63,705 nt of DNA from Cyanobacteria bacterium SIG28. GTDB taxonomy: Bacteria; Cyanobacteriota; Vampirovibrionia; Gastranaerophilales; Gastranaerophilaceae. The notes below the pieces were generated by a model. The model had not been told where the DNA came from. It did not search any database and was given only the letters and a program-made list of their open reading frames with translations. Each line of letters starts with the position of its first letter. Within the stretch, counting starts at the first letter, position 1. The stretch lies in assembly GCA_015152525.1 (NCBI GenBank), contig SUTU01000015.1:1-63705 (forward strand), written 5' to 3'. Of the stretch, positions 25,101 to 32,704 are shown piece after piece. Position numbers and translations under genes: made by a program.

Positions 25101-26204
25101 TTTTGCACATCCCGCAAAAATATCCGCTGTATGCTCAACAGGTTCATTTTTAAGTTTTTCATCTAAATTATCTATAAATACCAAAGTCGGTTCAAGTTTT
25201 TCGCTAAAGCGTTTATTTGCTTTTTCCTTAAGCTCAGGTAATTTTTTTACATCATCTAAAATATTCAACGGTAAATCTAATTCTTTTGCTATTGTTGTAA
25301 CTAAAGTAGATTTTCCGCAACCTGCAGGTCCATAGAATAAAAATCCGTTTTCAATTTTTAAATTATTTCCGTTTAATTTACTCAAATTTTCTTTACTTAA
25401 AGGTTCTATTAAATCCCTTTTTAGTTGTTCTTTTATAGATTCTAATCCTATTATTTCATCCAATTTTGCAGGTTGGCTTCCTAAATTTTCAGTGATTTCT
25501 TCACCTTCTGTAACAGCTTGAGCTTGAGTGGTTGAAGCTTCTGTTGTTTCTTGATTAACAGATGTTTCTTCTGAAACGATTTGAGCGTCTTCAATTTCAT
25601 CTTCATCCGTATCAAAATCGAAATCAAAATCTTCACTTACCGGAATTTGAGCACCGGCATCCAGTTCGTTTCCTACCATATTATCATTTTGATTGCCGAT
25701 TTCCATTTCTTCCGTTGTTGTTACAGGTGTTTCGGGTTTAATTCCGGTAATTGGGTTTGTTACAGTTGTTGGGTTTGATATTGGCATATAATTAGCTCTA
25801 ACTGCTTCATTAAAACCGGTAACGTTTTTACCTAATATTTCACTAAAAAGATTAGAATAAGTTTCTCTTGCCTCTTGTGTTTTGCAATAATCTAAAGGTT
25901 TTTTGCCATATTTGTCTTTTTGATTAACAAGTTTTTCTAATTCTGTTTTATCAAAAGTTTGAAGCCTGAAAGATAACTCCTCAACCATTTCAGGACTATC
26001 AAATCTTAAAATATAATGTAAAAAATTCCTATTATTTTCTTTATCAATATCATATAAATCAAGCATTAAACTCTGCAAATTCATATACACAGTACCAAAG
26101 TCATTGCTATTCCAGCTTGCAATATCTTCTCTGGACATATCACCCTTAAAAGATAATAGCATTCGATTACGAATGGGGTTGTTGATTGAATTTATAATAT
26201 TCAT
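22158..26204 (-). CDS. Protein with four tandem AAA+ ATPase domains
   Basis: 1348 residues. Residues 16-21 (LLSFKG) carry the N-terminal motif. About 30-125 look ankyrin-like (NRNFLHYILRF, DKYGKKPLDYC) and about 140-250 are acidic and low complexity. Walker A motifs are GPAGCGKST (near 291), GPPGCGKT (555), GKPGNGKT (838) and GPPGCGKT (1119). Walker B motifs are FIDNLDE (degenerate, 341), FFDEADAIF (619 and 902) and FLDECDSFF (1184). Each has a Cdc48/p97-type second region such as LRTGRVGTHIEIPTPD. Domain 1 lacks the catalytic Glu and its R-finger region is altered, so it may be structural. It heads an operon with the ankyrin protein. Confidence 0.93.
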   Translation of the reverse strand: MNIINSINNPIRNRMLLSFKGDMSREDIASWNSNDFGTVYMNLQSLMLDLYDIDKENNRNFLHYILRFDSPEMVEELSFRLQTFDKTELEKLVNQKDKYGKKPLDYCKTQEARETYSNLFSEILGKNVTGFNEAVRANYMPISNPTTVTNPITGIKPETPVTTTEEMEIGNQNDNMVGNELDAGAQIPVSEDFDFDFDTDEDEIEDAQIVSEETSVNQETTEASTTQAQAVTEGEEITENLGSQPAKLDEIIGLESIKEQLKRDLIEPLSKENLSKLNGNNLKIENGFLFYGPAGCGKSTLVTTIAKELDLPLNILDDVKKLPELKEKANKRFSEKLEPTLVFIDNLDEKLKNEPVEHTADIFAGCAKNGVILLAATNKYDDIDSRAIRVGSFDQHIEIPLPNYQDRIKFIKYLLTKSQKDINTNISEQDINNIARGTSGFSHSALAYIINKGLKDEILRGDANLDIATIKSAIEQFAKSRNLGKQMDDNPTSIYDTFLKRSLIDYPKSFSEVAGMSNLKEKLYESIVRRLDPNVRKRFEEAKTPLFNDGFLFYGPPGCGKTFIVEALAGETKLPLYKLDKSIYDSSYKGEAIENLKKVFDQLNKKFEETGEYSILFFDEADAIFPKRGSGNSNLNDEETNTMLQYLNNCTRKGIIPILATNFMDKIDSAVLRTGRVGTHIEIPTPDFDARKEIFKIAIRDKDIAKDITDKDLNELANMLEGFTSSDISYIAKNTIDKALLNNVENLSIDNFKQVIKEFAKERDLSTDFSALDKTTQYDKVKKRERIKSPRGFVDVAGMEAIKQQLKTIIIDKLNPEVAERYRRNNFPLFTDGIMLYGKPGNGKTFIVEALAGEAKLPLYKITKADYDTSLKGEAGNNLAKIFKQLETKFEKTGEYSILFFDEADAIFPKRGTSNNLNDEETNLLLQYLNNAPSRGIIPILATNYSEKIDPAVIRSGRVGTHIEITSPDFEARKSMFAQKIKGKEITKHITDDDIASIARMLNGFCAADINHLTMATIEKALNNNIPELTIEDFKESIKNFSHERNMPEVNENNVTSQYDTILKRTLITSKDPQSLDDIGGMKEVKEALFESVIVANTPEIVALNEENGVDAPNGVLLYGPPGCGKTFIMKAVASQAKFPLYQMKMSEMGSSFQNQTSANIKAVFDQLRHKYDKTGEPSILFLDECDSFFARNNGFGGRSERNQDLNTLKEEMNNAGRNGIIIVAATNEIQNIDPAILRDGRFDTKILVDYPDQEARFEIIQKDLKRRKLTNKLSENEDFINQLVTITEGLATVSIVKTITEFMRKTIANAKDGKVTIKMENLIDAMKAKVLKEQKLQKDIAERMFKL

Positions 26205-26215
26205 TAAAAATCACC

Positions 26216-26249
26216 TTTACATGTAAAAAAATAACGTTACATGCATGTA
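26216..26249. promoter_or_regulatory. Paired ACATGT palindromes upstream of the AAA+ operon
   Basis: TTTACATGTAAA (26216-26227) and TACATGCATGTA (26238-26249) are perfect 12-bp palindromes with centres 22 bp apart, two helical turns. The first overlaps the SD (AAAGGTG) of the AAA+ gene, so it could act as an operator or an RNA-level element. Confidence 0.4.
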
Positions 26250-26445
26250 TAAAACAGCTAAAAATATTTTTTGCCATGGTAAGTTATTTATTTATTGCAA
26301 GAACTTTTTTATAAAGATTTTGTTTTAGGTATGCAGTATTATGATAAGTATAAACATACCCTATAAACAAATTCATCAAAATTCATAACTTGTTTTTTTA
26401 TTACTATTTAGTGTATAATCACCAATATATTTATAAGGAAAAATT

Positions 26446-27378
26446 ATGAAAGTTAGTGTAAAAGTTCCCGCCAGCTCGGCAAATATAGGTCCAGGATTTG
26501 ATTGTTTAGGTGTTGCTCTGCCTATATATAATACAATTACCATCGAAGAAACAGTTTTACCCGGTACAGGTATTGAAATAAATGTTATTCCGGAAGCTGA
26601 TATGGATGGAATGGTTTTTGACAGTATACCTAAAGATGAAAACAATATTGTTTATAAAGCAGTAGAAATGCTCTATAACTCAATTGGTCAAGAGCCTAGC
26701 GAATTGAGAATTAATATACAAGCTCAAATCCCTATAACCAGAGGTTTGGGTAGTTCTTCTTCAATTGTTGTAGGTGGTTTACTTGCGGCAAATAAACTTT
26801 TGGGTAACCCTGCTGATGAAACAGCTCTATTAGCTATTGCAACAGAAGTTGAAGGGCATCCTGATAATGTTGCACCTGCAATATTAGGCGGAATGGTTCT
26901 TGCTACTCAGGAAGATGACGGAACCTTAACATACACTAAACTAGATTGGCCTGACGAATGGGATTTGACGGTATGTATTCCGGATTTCGAATTATCTACA
27001 GAAATTGCTCGCTCTGTTTTACCAAAAGAAGTTCCGATGCAAGATGCTATTTTTAATGCAAAACACTTAGCATTACTTATTCAAGCTATAAATACTAAAG
27101 ATGCAAAAGTAATGAAAACAGCGCTTAAAGATAGATTACACCAGCCTTATCGTGAAAAATTGGTTCCCGGCATGAAAGAAATAATGGAAGCTTTTAAGCA
27201 CGAGGACGGCGTTTTAGGTTGTGTACTATCAGGTGCCGGACCTTCAATGTTGGTTATTTCACATAAATATGATTTAGATAAAATTAAATCAACAGTAAAA
27301 GATATTTGGGAACAACAAAATATTAAAGTTGATATTCGTACTCTTAAAGTTGAAGAACAAGGTGCTGTTGTTTATTAA
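26446..27378 (+). CDS. thrB: Homoserine kinase
   Basis: 310 residues, the normal length. GHMP-kinase hallmarks are VPASSANIGPGFDCLGVAL at the N-terminus, the phosphate loop PITRGLGSSSSIVVGGLLAA (about residues 98-117), EGHPDNVAPAILGG, and the C-terminal GCVLSGAGPSMLV. It phosphorylates L-homoserine with ATP in threonine synthesis. It starts at ATG 26446 with AAGGAAAAA upstream. No other threonine gene is adjacent. A conserved 57-aa protein follows. Confidence 0.95.
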   Translation: MKVSVKVPASSANIGPGFDCLGVALPIYNTITIEETVLPGTGIEINVIPEADMDGMVFDSIPKDENNIVYKAVEMLYNSIGQEPSELRINIQAQIPITRGLGSSSSIVVGGLLAANKLLGNPADETALLAIATEVEGHPDNVAPAILGGMVLATQEDDGTLTYTKLDWPDEWDLTVCIPDFELSTEIARSVLPKEVPMQDAIFNAKHLALLIQAINTKDAKVMKTALKDRLHQPYREKLVPGMKEIMEAFKHEDGVLGCVLSGAGPSMLVISHKYDLDKIKSTVKDIWEQQNIKVDIRTLKVEEQGAVVY

Positions 27379-27471
27379 TTTTATAATTTGAAAACTTATT
27401 GATAATACTCTAAGTCGATTCTTTTAAAGTTCTAAAATATTTTGCCGTATATAAACTTGAAGAGGTTATAT

Positions 27472-27645
27472 ATGGCTAGAATTATTGAAACAGAAAACGG
27501 CAAGAGAAGACTTATTAAAATGTCTGCGGACGACATTATCTCTATAGTACAAGACTATCAGAGAATTGTACCGAGATTTTCTAATATTGACGAAGCACGG
27601 AATTATCTGACTGACGCTGTAGTCTATATTCCGGAAGATGTTTAA
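27472..27645 (+). CDS. Small conserved-looking protein, 57 aa
   Basis: The start at ATG 27472 has GAAGAGGTT 6-8 bases upstream; a longer frame from 27442 includes this SD. The product (MARIIETENGKRRLIKMSAD..., ending VVYIPEDV) is compact and beta/alpha, without membrane segments. Its stop overlaps the convergent TPR gene by 4 bp. I do not know a named family. A clean SD and protein-like composition support reality. Confidence 0.7.
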   Translation: MARIIETENGKRRLIKMSADDIISIVQDYQRIVPRFSNIDEARNYLTDAVVYIPEDV

Positions 27646-29303
27646 TAATCTGAAGAATTGATATTAGTTAAGGCATTTTTAGCCTCAAGATGATTTGGTT
27701 CTTGTTCCAAAATTTCTATCAATAGCTCTTTTGCACGATCTCTGTTATTACTTTCATAAATTAGAGCCAAGTTATATTTTGCAGGAATTAATTCCGGATC
27801 GTACTGTAAAGCTTGTTTAAATGATTCTTCCGCATTTTTGATGTTGTGCTGTGATGCGTACATCAAGCCTGTTTTATATAATCCCATTGGATTTTTAGGA
27901 TCAATTTTGAGCAAATCGTTGAGTGCTTTCTTTTCTTCAAAGAAATTACCTAAGTTGTGGTGAGCCTCTGACACAGTTAAATAATATTTTACATGTTCAG
28001 ACTTCGATTTATCATATTCTAATGCTATTTGTAATAATTCAATAGCTGTAGAATAATTTGCTGTTTTCATGTTATTCATAGCTTTATAATAATAAATTTC
28101 AGGATTAATAGCATTGTATTCAATAGCACTTTCTAATTTTGTAAATGATTCTGCAATCTTGTTTGCTTCAGAAAGCTCTGCTGCCCAAATAATATATAAT
28201 TCGCAAATTAATAAATGAACGTTTTTTGCTTCTTTTTGGGTTGCTTTATCTAATAATGCCAAATATTTATCAAGAGCTTTTTGATAGTCCTTACGTACAA
28301 TATAAGCGTTAGCAAGCTCTAAGGTTACATCATAATTATTCTGAGATAACATAACCAATTCTTCAAAAATTGAAATCCCTGTATCAAAGTTTTTAAGGTT
28401 TATGTAGTATGAGGCTATATTATTTTTAACTCTGAATGTATCAACACCTTGAACTTCAAGCATTTTATTTGAGTAATCAATCGCTTTTTCATATTCTTCT
28501 GTTTCAACATATAACTCTATAAGCTTGTCATATACCCACAACAAAGGTTTTGGTTCAGTAACAAAAGTTAGCATATACAAAAGTGTTTCAATCGCTTTAG
28601 GGTAATTTTTAATTTTTATATACAATTCTACGAGTTTTTGGTTTGTCATAACATCAGTAGGATAAATACTTAATCTGCTTTTATAAGCTTCAAAAGCGGC
28701 AGGATAATCATGCGCTTCTTCATTCAACTCTGCTAATATCCTTTGTACTTCTGCCATTTCATCGTTTTGTTCTAACAGTCCTACCAAAATATTATAAACA
28801 GATATTGAAGAATATAACTGTTCAGTATTTCTATATAATTCCGCTAACGTACGAACAACTTCTATATCGTTTGAACGGTATTCAAAAACTGTTTCGTACT
28901 CTTTCAATGCTTTTGCAAGATATTCTTTTTTTAAATAGCAATCCGCTAATAGTTTTCTTGTATTAACATCGCCTGAATTCTTTTTCAAAATTATGATACA
29001 CTGCTTTATTGCATTATTGTATTTTTTATCTTTGTAATATGCTTGTGCTAAAAATTGACGTACTTCTCTATGATTAGGCACTCTATCTAAGTATTTTGAA
29101 GCTAATAAAATTACAAGAGCATATTCTCCCTTCTCAAATAGTACTTCAACTTGTTCAAGTATATTTTTTGTAGAGAGTTGTAATTCACTACCCATGGAAT
29201 TCTTATTTCCTTGGAACATCATTATCGAATATAATACATATACTGCAACTAAAGCTAAAACCGAAGCTGCAACAATTAATATTATATTAAAGTTAGCCAT
29301 CAT
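27642..29303 (-). CDS. Membrane-anchored tetratricopeptide-repeat protein
   Basis: 553 residues. One N-terminal transmembrane helix (IILIVAASVLALVAVYVLY) is followed by a solenoid of about thirteen TPR units. Typical segments are YYKDKKYNNAIKQCIIILKK, AYIVRKDYQKALDKYLALLD and KNAEESFKQALQYDPELIPA. The topology (short N-terminus, one helix, cytosolic TPRs) resembles LapB/YciM-type scaffold proteins, though rubredoxin-like Cys pairs of LapB are absent. The start could be ATG 29303 or the adjacent 29300, with GAGG upstream. Role: assembly or membrane-complex scaffold, inferred. Confidence 0.88.
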   Translation of the reverse strand: MMANFNIILIVAASVLALVAVYVLYSIMMFQGNKNSMGSELQLSTKNILEQVEVLFEKGEYALVILLASKYLDRVPNHREVRQFLAQAYYKDKKYNNAIKQCIIILKKNSGDVNTRKLLADCYLKKEYLAKALKEYETVFEYRSNDIEVVRTLAELYRNTEQLYSSISVYNILVGLLEQNDEMAEVQRILAELNEEAHDYPAAFEAYKSRLSIYPTDVMTNQKLVELYIKIKNYPKAIETLLYMLTFVTEPKPLLWVYDKLIELYVETEEYEKAIDYSNKMLEVQGVDTFRVKNNIASYYINLKNFDTGISIFEELVMLSQNNYDVTLELANAYIVRKDYQKALDKYLALLDKATQKEAKNVHLLICELYIIWAAELSEANKIAESFTKLESAIEYNAINPEIYYYKAMNNMKTANYSTAIELLQIALEYDKSKSEHVKYYLTVSEAHHNLGNFFEEKKALNDLLKIDPKNPMGLYKTGLMYASQHNIKNAEESFKQALQYDPELIPAKYNLALIYESNNRDRAKELLIEILEQEPNHLEAKNALTNINSSDY

Positions 29304-29413
29304 AGCCTCATCTTCTTATTTATATTAACATTATACAATATTTATTAAATAAAATCAAAAATAAATTTGTTTTTCCTTATTGACATATTGCCACAAAAAG
29401 TTAAACTGTAATT

Positions 29414-29995
29414 ATGAAAAAGTTTGCATTTACAATTTTATTAGTTTTCTTATTTTCTATTCCAACGGCTTTTGCTGATAGCTGGGATGATTTTACGAAT
29501 ATTGACAGAGCTTGGGATGGTCAAAAAACTATAACCAATCAAGAGTTTGAAGAAGTTATTGATAAACTGGAAGAAAATAAAGAAAAAAAGGATGACAAAA
29601 AATTTAACAAACTTTTAAAAAAAATCAGTGGTGGTGGAAACAGCCTCCATCCGGAAATGAATGTTAAAAACGAAATTCAAGAACTAAAGTTGTCTGAGTC
29701 ATTTGATAAAGAAGTTTTATTAAATACGCCGGTTGATCTATATATAAGTGGAAAAATTCTGGAAAAAGGGTTTTATAAAGTCTTGGGCGAAAAGAATAAG
29801 GATAATAAAATAGAAATTTCTTTCTATCAATCCCAGTTTTTAAAGGGTAAAATTGAGGCTACAGAAACTTCTGATGATTTTGGCGAACAGGAAATAAATT
29901 TTGCTAAAATAGTTGAATATAACGATTCTTACGTCAAAATAATATACGGTTCTATTGATTTTAATGCCTTTGCGTTTATACCTCTCGTAAAATAA
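29414..29995 (+). CDS. Exported hypothetical protein
   Basis: 193 residues with a clear Sec signal peptide (MKKFAFTILLVFLFSIPTAF then ADSW, cleavage probably after AFA). The mature part begins with a charged helical segment (EEVIDKLEENKEKKDDKKFN) and ends in a beta-rich domain of about 100 residues. It precedes the secretion/pilus operon by 190 bp on the same strand, so a periplasmic role linked to that machinery is possible but unproven. No family recognised. Confidence 0.78.
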   Translation: MKKFAFTILLVFLFSIPTAFADSWDDFTNIDRAWDGQKTITNQEFEEVIDKLEENKEKKDDKKFNKLLKKISGGGNSLHPEMNVKNEIQELKLSESFDKEVLLNTPVDLYISGKILEKGFYKVLGEKNKDNKIEISFYQSQFLKGKIEATETSDDFGEQEINFAKIVEYNDSYVKIIYGSIDFNAFAFIPLVK

Positions 29996-30184
29996 AATTT
30001 TTCATTATTGCAATAGAAATAAAAATGTGGTATTGTATAAGATGACTAATAATATATTATCAATAAGATTAAAATTCTTGTAGATTTTATAAAAGGGTCA
30101 ATCAAACATACGATTTAAAATAAAATGACTTAATGTATGCTTGGTTATAGAGTGTAGCTTTAAAGATATAGAAGTATAAGATAG

Positions 30185-30847
30185 ATGCGCAATTATTTAA
30201 AGAATAGAGATGAAAAAGAAAAAATTTCAATTTGTTTAGAAGATATTGAATTGAAGTTCTCTAACGCAAAAGAAAGTCAAAAGAAGTTTATATTGATTAG
30301 TTCTGTTGCGGTATTTTGTATTTTTTCATTACTTACCCTACCAAAACTATTAAAGTTTGACAGCATAGCGGTTAATGTTGCAGAAGCGCCACAAGTGTCA
30401 ATAACGACAATAGAAACTGCTGCTGCGAAACGTGGAACAATAGCAATTCCTACAGGTATGGTCAAGGCAAATCCGTTTGTGCCTTATAGAAATTTAGAAG
30501 TTGCTAAAGAATCTTTACCGGATTATGCGATTATAGAACCGCCTGAAATTTCTGATAAAGAATCCGATGCAATTAGGGTAATGAACACTGTTGTTTCCGG
30601 CATTCTCTATGATAAATATAGTCCTTCAGCTATTTTAAATATTGAAGGTAATGATTATTTAGTAAAAAAAGATGACGTTATAAATAATTACAAGGTTTTA
30701 GACATTCAACAAAACAGTGTTACAGTGCAGTTGGGTGCGAATGTTTATAAAGCCGGTATCGGTGAACTCCTAACAGAAGGGGAGTTGAAACATAATAATG
30801 TTTCAAATTTAAGTAATAAATTCGGAGGCGTTAACAATGAGTCATAA
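30185..30847 (+). CDS. GspC/PilP-like inner-membrane secretion component
   Basis: 220 residues. A cytosolic N-terminus is followed by one transmembrane helix (FILISSVAVFCIFSLLTLP), then a Pro-rich periplasmic linker containing KANPFVPYR and a C-terminal HR-like beta domain (VVSGILYDKYSPSAILNIEG; VLDIQQNSVTVQL). This layout is that of GspC or PilP, which link the inner-membrane platform to the secretin. The next gene is the secretin, overlapping by 11 bp, which supports the assignment. Sequence similarity alone would be weak. Confidence 0.72.
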   Translation: MRNYLKNRDEKEKISICLEDIELKFSNAKESQKKFILISSVAVFCIFSLLTLPKLLKFDSIAVNVAEAPQVSITTIETAAAKRGTIAIPTGMVKANPFVPYRNLEVAKESLPDYAIIEPPEISDKESDAIRVMNTVVSGILYDKYSPSAILNIEGNDYLVKKDDVINNYKVLDIQQNSVTVQLGANVYKAGIGELLTEGELKHNNVSNLSNKFGGVNNES

Positions 30848-32699
30848 TAGTATAAAAAGATTGTTATCAATGGCATTATTGGTTGCATTTACGGCACCAT
30901 CTGCTTTAGCAATATCACAAGATGTCGTGAGTGCGAAAAATTCAATGTTATTATCCGGTGAAGTAAAACTTACGGATAATGATAATATGATTACATTGAG
31001 CCTACGTGATTCTGATGTACAACAAGTTTTAAGAATGTTTGCCGATAAAGCAGGTTTAAATATTATTTTTCATGATACGGTAAAAGGTAAAGTTACTCTT
31101 GATTTAGTTGATATGCCTATCAATGAAGCTTTTTCAATGGTGTTGAAGATTTCAGGATTAAACTACTATAAACAAGGTAATACTATTATCGTTATATCTA
31201 AAACAAGTCCGGAAAATGCTGTTTATTCGAAACAAGAATTAATGACATTTCCTATAAAATATGTAAGCGCATCTAAAATTGCAGATTTTCTTAACAAAAA
31301 CGTTTTCGGAATGAAGCAAGCAGGTTTGTCATCTGTAGATGCAGCAACAGTTAACTCTGCAACCAATGAATTAATTGTTTTCGGTATGCCTTCAGATGTA
31401 CCTATTATTGAAAAAGTAATTGAACAGTTTGATAAAGAACCTTACACAAAAACTTTTGCAGTAAATCATACTACACCTGCGGAAATGGCAAATATGATTT
31501 GTGAATTACTATTACCTTCAAGAGGTGCCGGTACAAGCGGTGGTAGCAGTAGTGGCGGTAGTAAAGACTTTGTTGCAGTACCGGGTGTTTCTACCGGTGG
31601 TGCAGCATCATCATCAAGCGGTTCTGATATGAAACTTGGTGAAGGTGTTGTTGCTTGTTCTGTTTCTGCATCAGCTTCAAGTTCAGCTGTTGCACCTTTT
31701 GATATGCAAAATTTATCAATAGCATACTTTCCTCAAAGAGGTACTATCACATTAATGGGCGGTTCAGAAGCTCAAGCGCAAATGATAGAATCTTTCATTA
31801 AATCAAACGATATTAAACAACCTCAAGCATTATTGGAAATATCAATTGTTGAACTAACAGAACAAGGAAGTAAAGAATTCCAAAATAATTGGCAAATTCA
31901 AAGCCGTAACTGGGGCTTCAAATTTGACGGTTCTTCATTCTCAGGTGGACGTCCAGGAACTTTAAGCGGCAATTTTATAGATGTTAGAGAATATATTTGG
32001 AATGGTCCTAACGGTAGCAAACAACCATATTCTTCAGGTGATACAGTTGTTGTTCCGCAACAGATAGAGCGTGTTTCAAAACAATTAATGCCTGCAACAA
32101 CTTATATAACTTGGACAATGAACTACTTAATAGAAAACAGTAAAGCAAGAGTTTTGGCAAATCCAAAAATTTTGATTACTAACGGTCAACAATCTACTAT
32201 TGATTTAACCCAAGATTATGTAGAAAAAGTTACTTCTGAATATTTAACATCTTCTCAAAACGGAACCGGTTCTACAGGTACTGCTCAAAGAAATTACACA
32301 ATTGGTGAAGATTTAGGTATTAAAGTTGAATTAACACCTTTCATATCACCGGAAGGTTATGTAACGGTTAATATTAAACCTGAATACTCAACTATAGCCG
32401 GTGAAGTTAGAACTAATAATGAAATGGGCGGTCAAGATATTGCAGCTACACTATTAAGCAGAAGAGATTTAGAACTTAAAAATGTTAGAATTAAAGATGG
32501 TGAAACTTTAGTTATTGGCGGTATGATACAAGAAACAGAACAAAAAACTGTTCACAAAATCCCGTTCTTAGGTGATTTACCGGTTATTGGTACTATATTT
32601 AGATCATCTTCTTCTGTAAAAGCTAAATCAGAATTAGTAATAATGTTAACACCACGTATTATTAATGACGGTGAGTATTCATATACGGATAATGTATAA
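30837..32699 (+). CDS. Secretin (GspD/PilQ family)
   Basis: 620 residues with a Sec signal peptide ending SALA, an STN/N0 domain (DSDVQQVLRMFADKAGLNII), an N1 domain (FPIKYVSASKIADFLNKNVF), a Ser/Gly-rich linker (about 225-280), and a C-terminal secretin domain with VIGGMIQETEQKTVHKIPFL and PVIGTIFRSS. It forms the outer-membrane channel through which pili or secreted proteins pass. Its presence shows a diderm envelope. GGAGG lies before ATG 30837, which overlaps the preceding gene. Confidence 0.93.
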   Translation: MSHNSIKRLLSMALLVAFTAPSALAISQDVVSAKNSMLLSGEVKLTDNDNMITLSLRDSDVQQVLRMFADKAGLNIIFHDTVKGKVTLDLVDMPINEAFSMVLKISGLNYYKQGNTIIVISKTSPENAVYSKQELMTFPIKYVSASKIADFLNKNVFGMKQAGLSSVDAATVNSATNELIVFGMPSDVPIIEKVIEQFDKEPYTKTFAVNHTTPAEMANMICELLLPSRGAGTSGGSSSGGSKDFVAVPGVSTGGAASSSSGSDMKLGEGVVACSVSASASSSAVAPFDMQNLSIAYFPQRGTITLMGGSEAQAQMIESFIKSNDIKQPQALLEISIVELTEQGSKEFQNNWQIQSRNWGFKFDGSSFSGGRPGTLSGNFIDVREYIWNGPNGSKQPYSSGDTVVVPQQIERVSKQLMPATTYITWTMNYLIENSKARVLANPKILITNGQQSTIDLTQDYVEKVTSEYLTSSQNGTGSTGTAQRNYTIGEDLGIKVELTPFISPEGYVTVNIKPEYSTIAGEVRTNNEMGGQDIAATLLSRRDLELKNVRIKDGETLVIGGMIQETEQKTVHKIPFLGDLPVIGTIFRSSSSVKAKSELVIMLTPRIINDGEYSYTDNV

Positions 32700-32704
32700 T
32701 AAAT

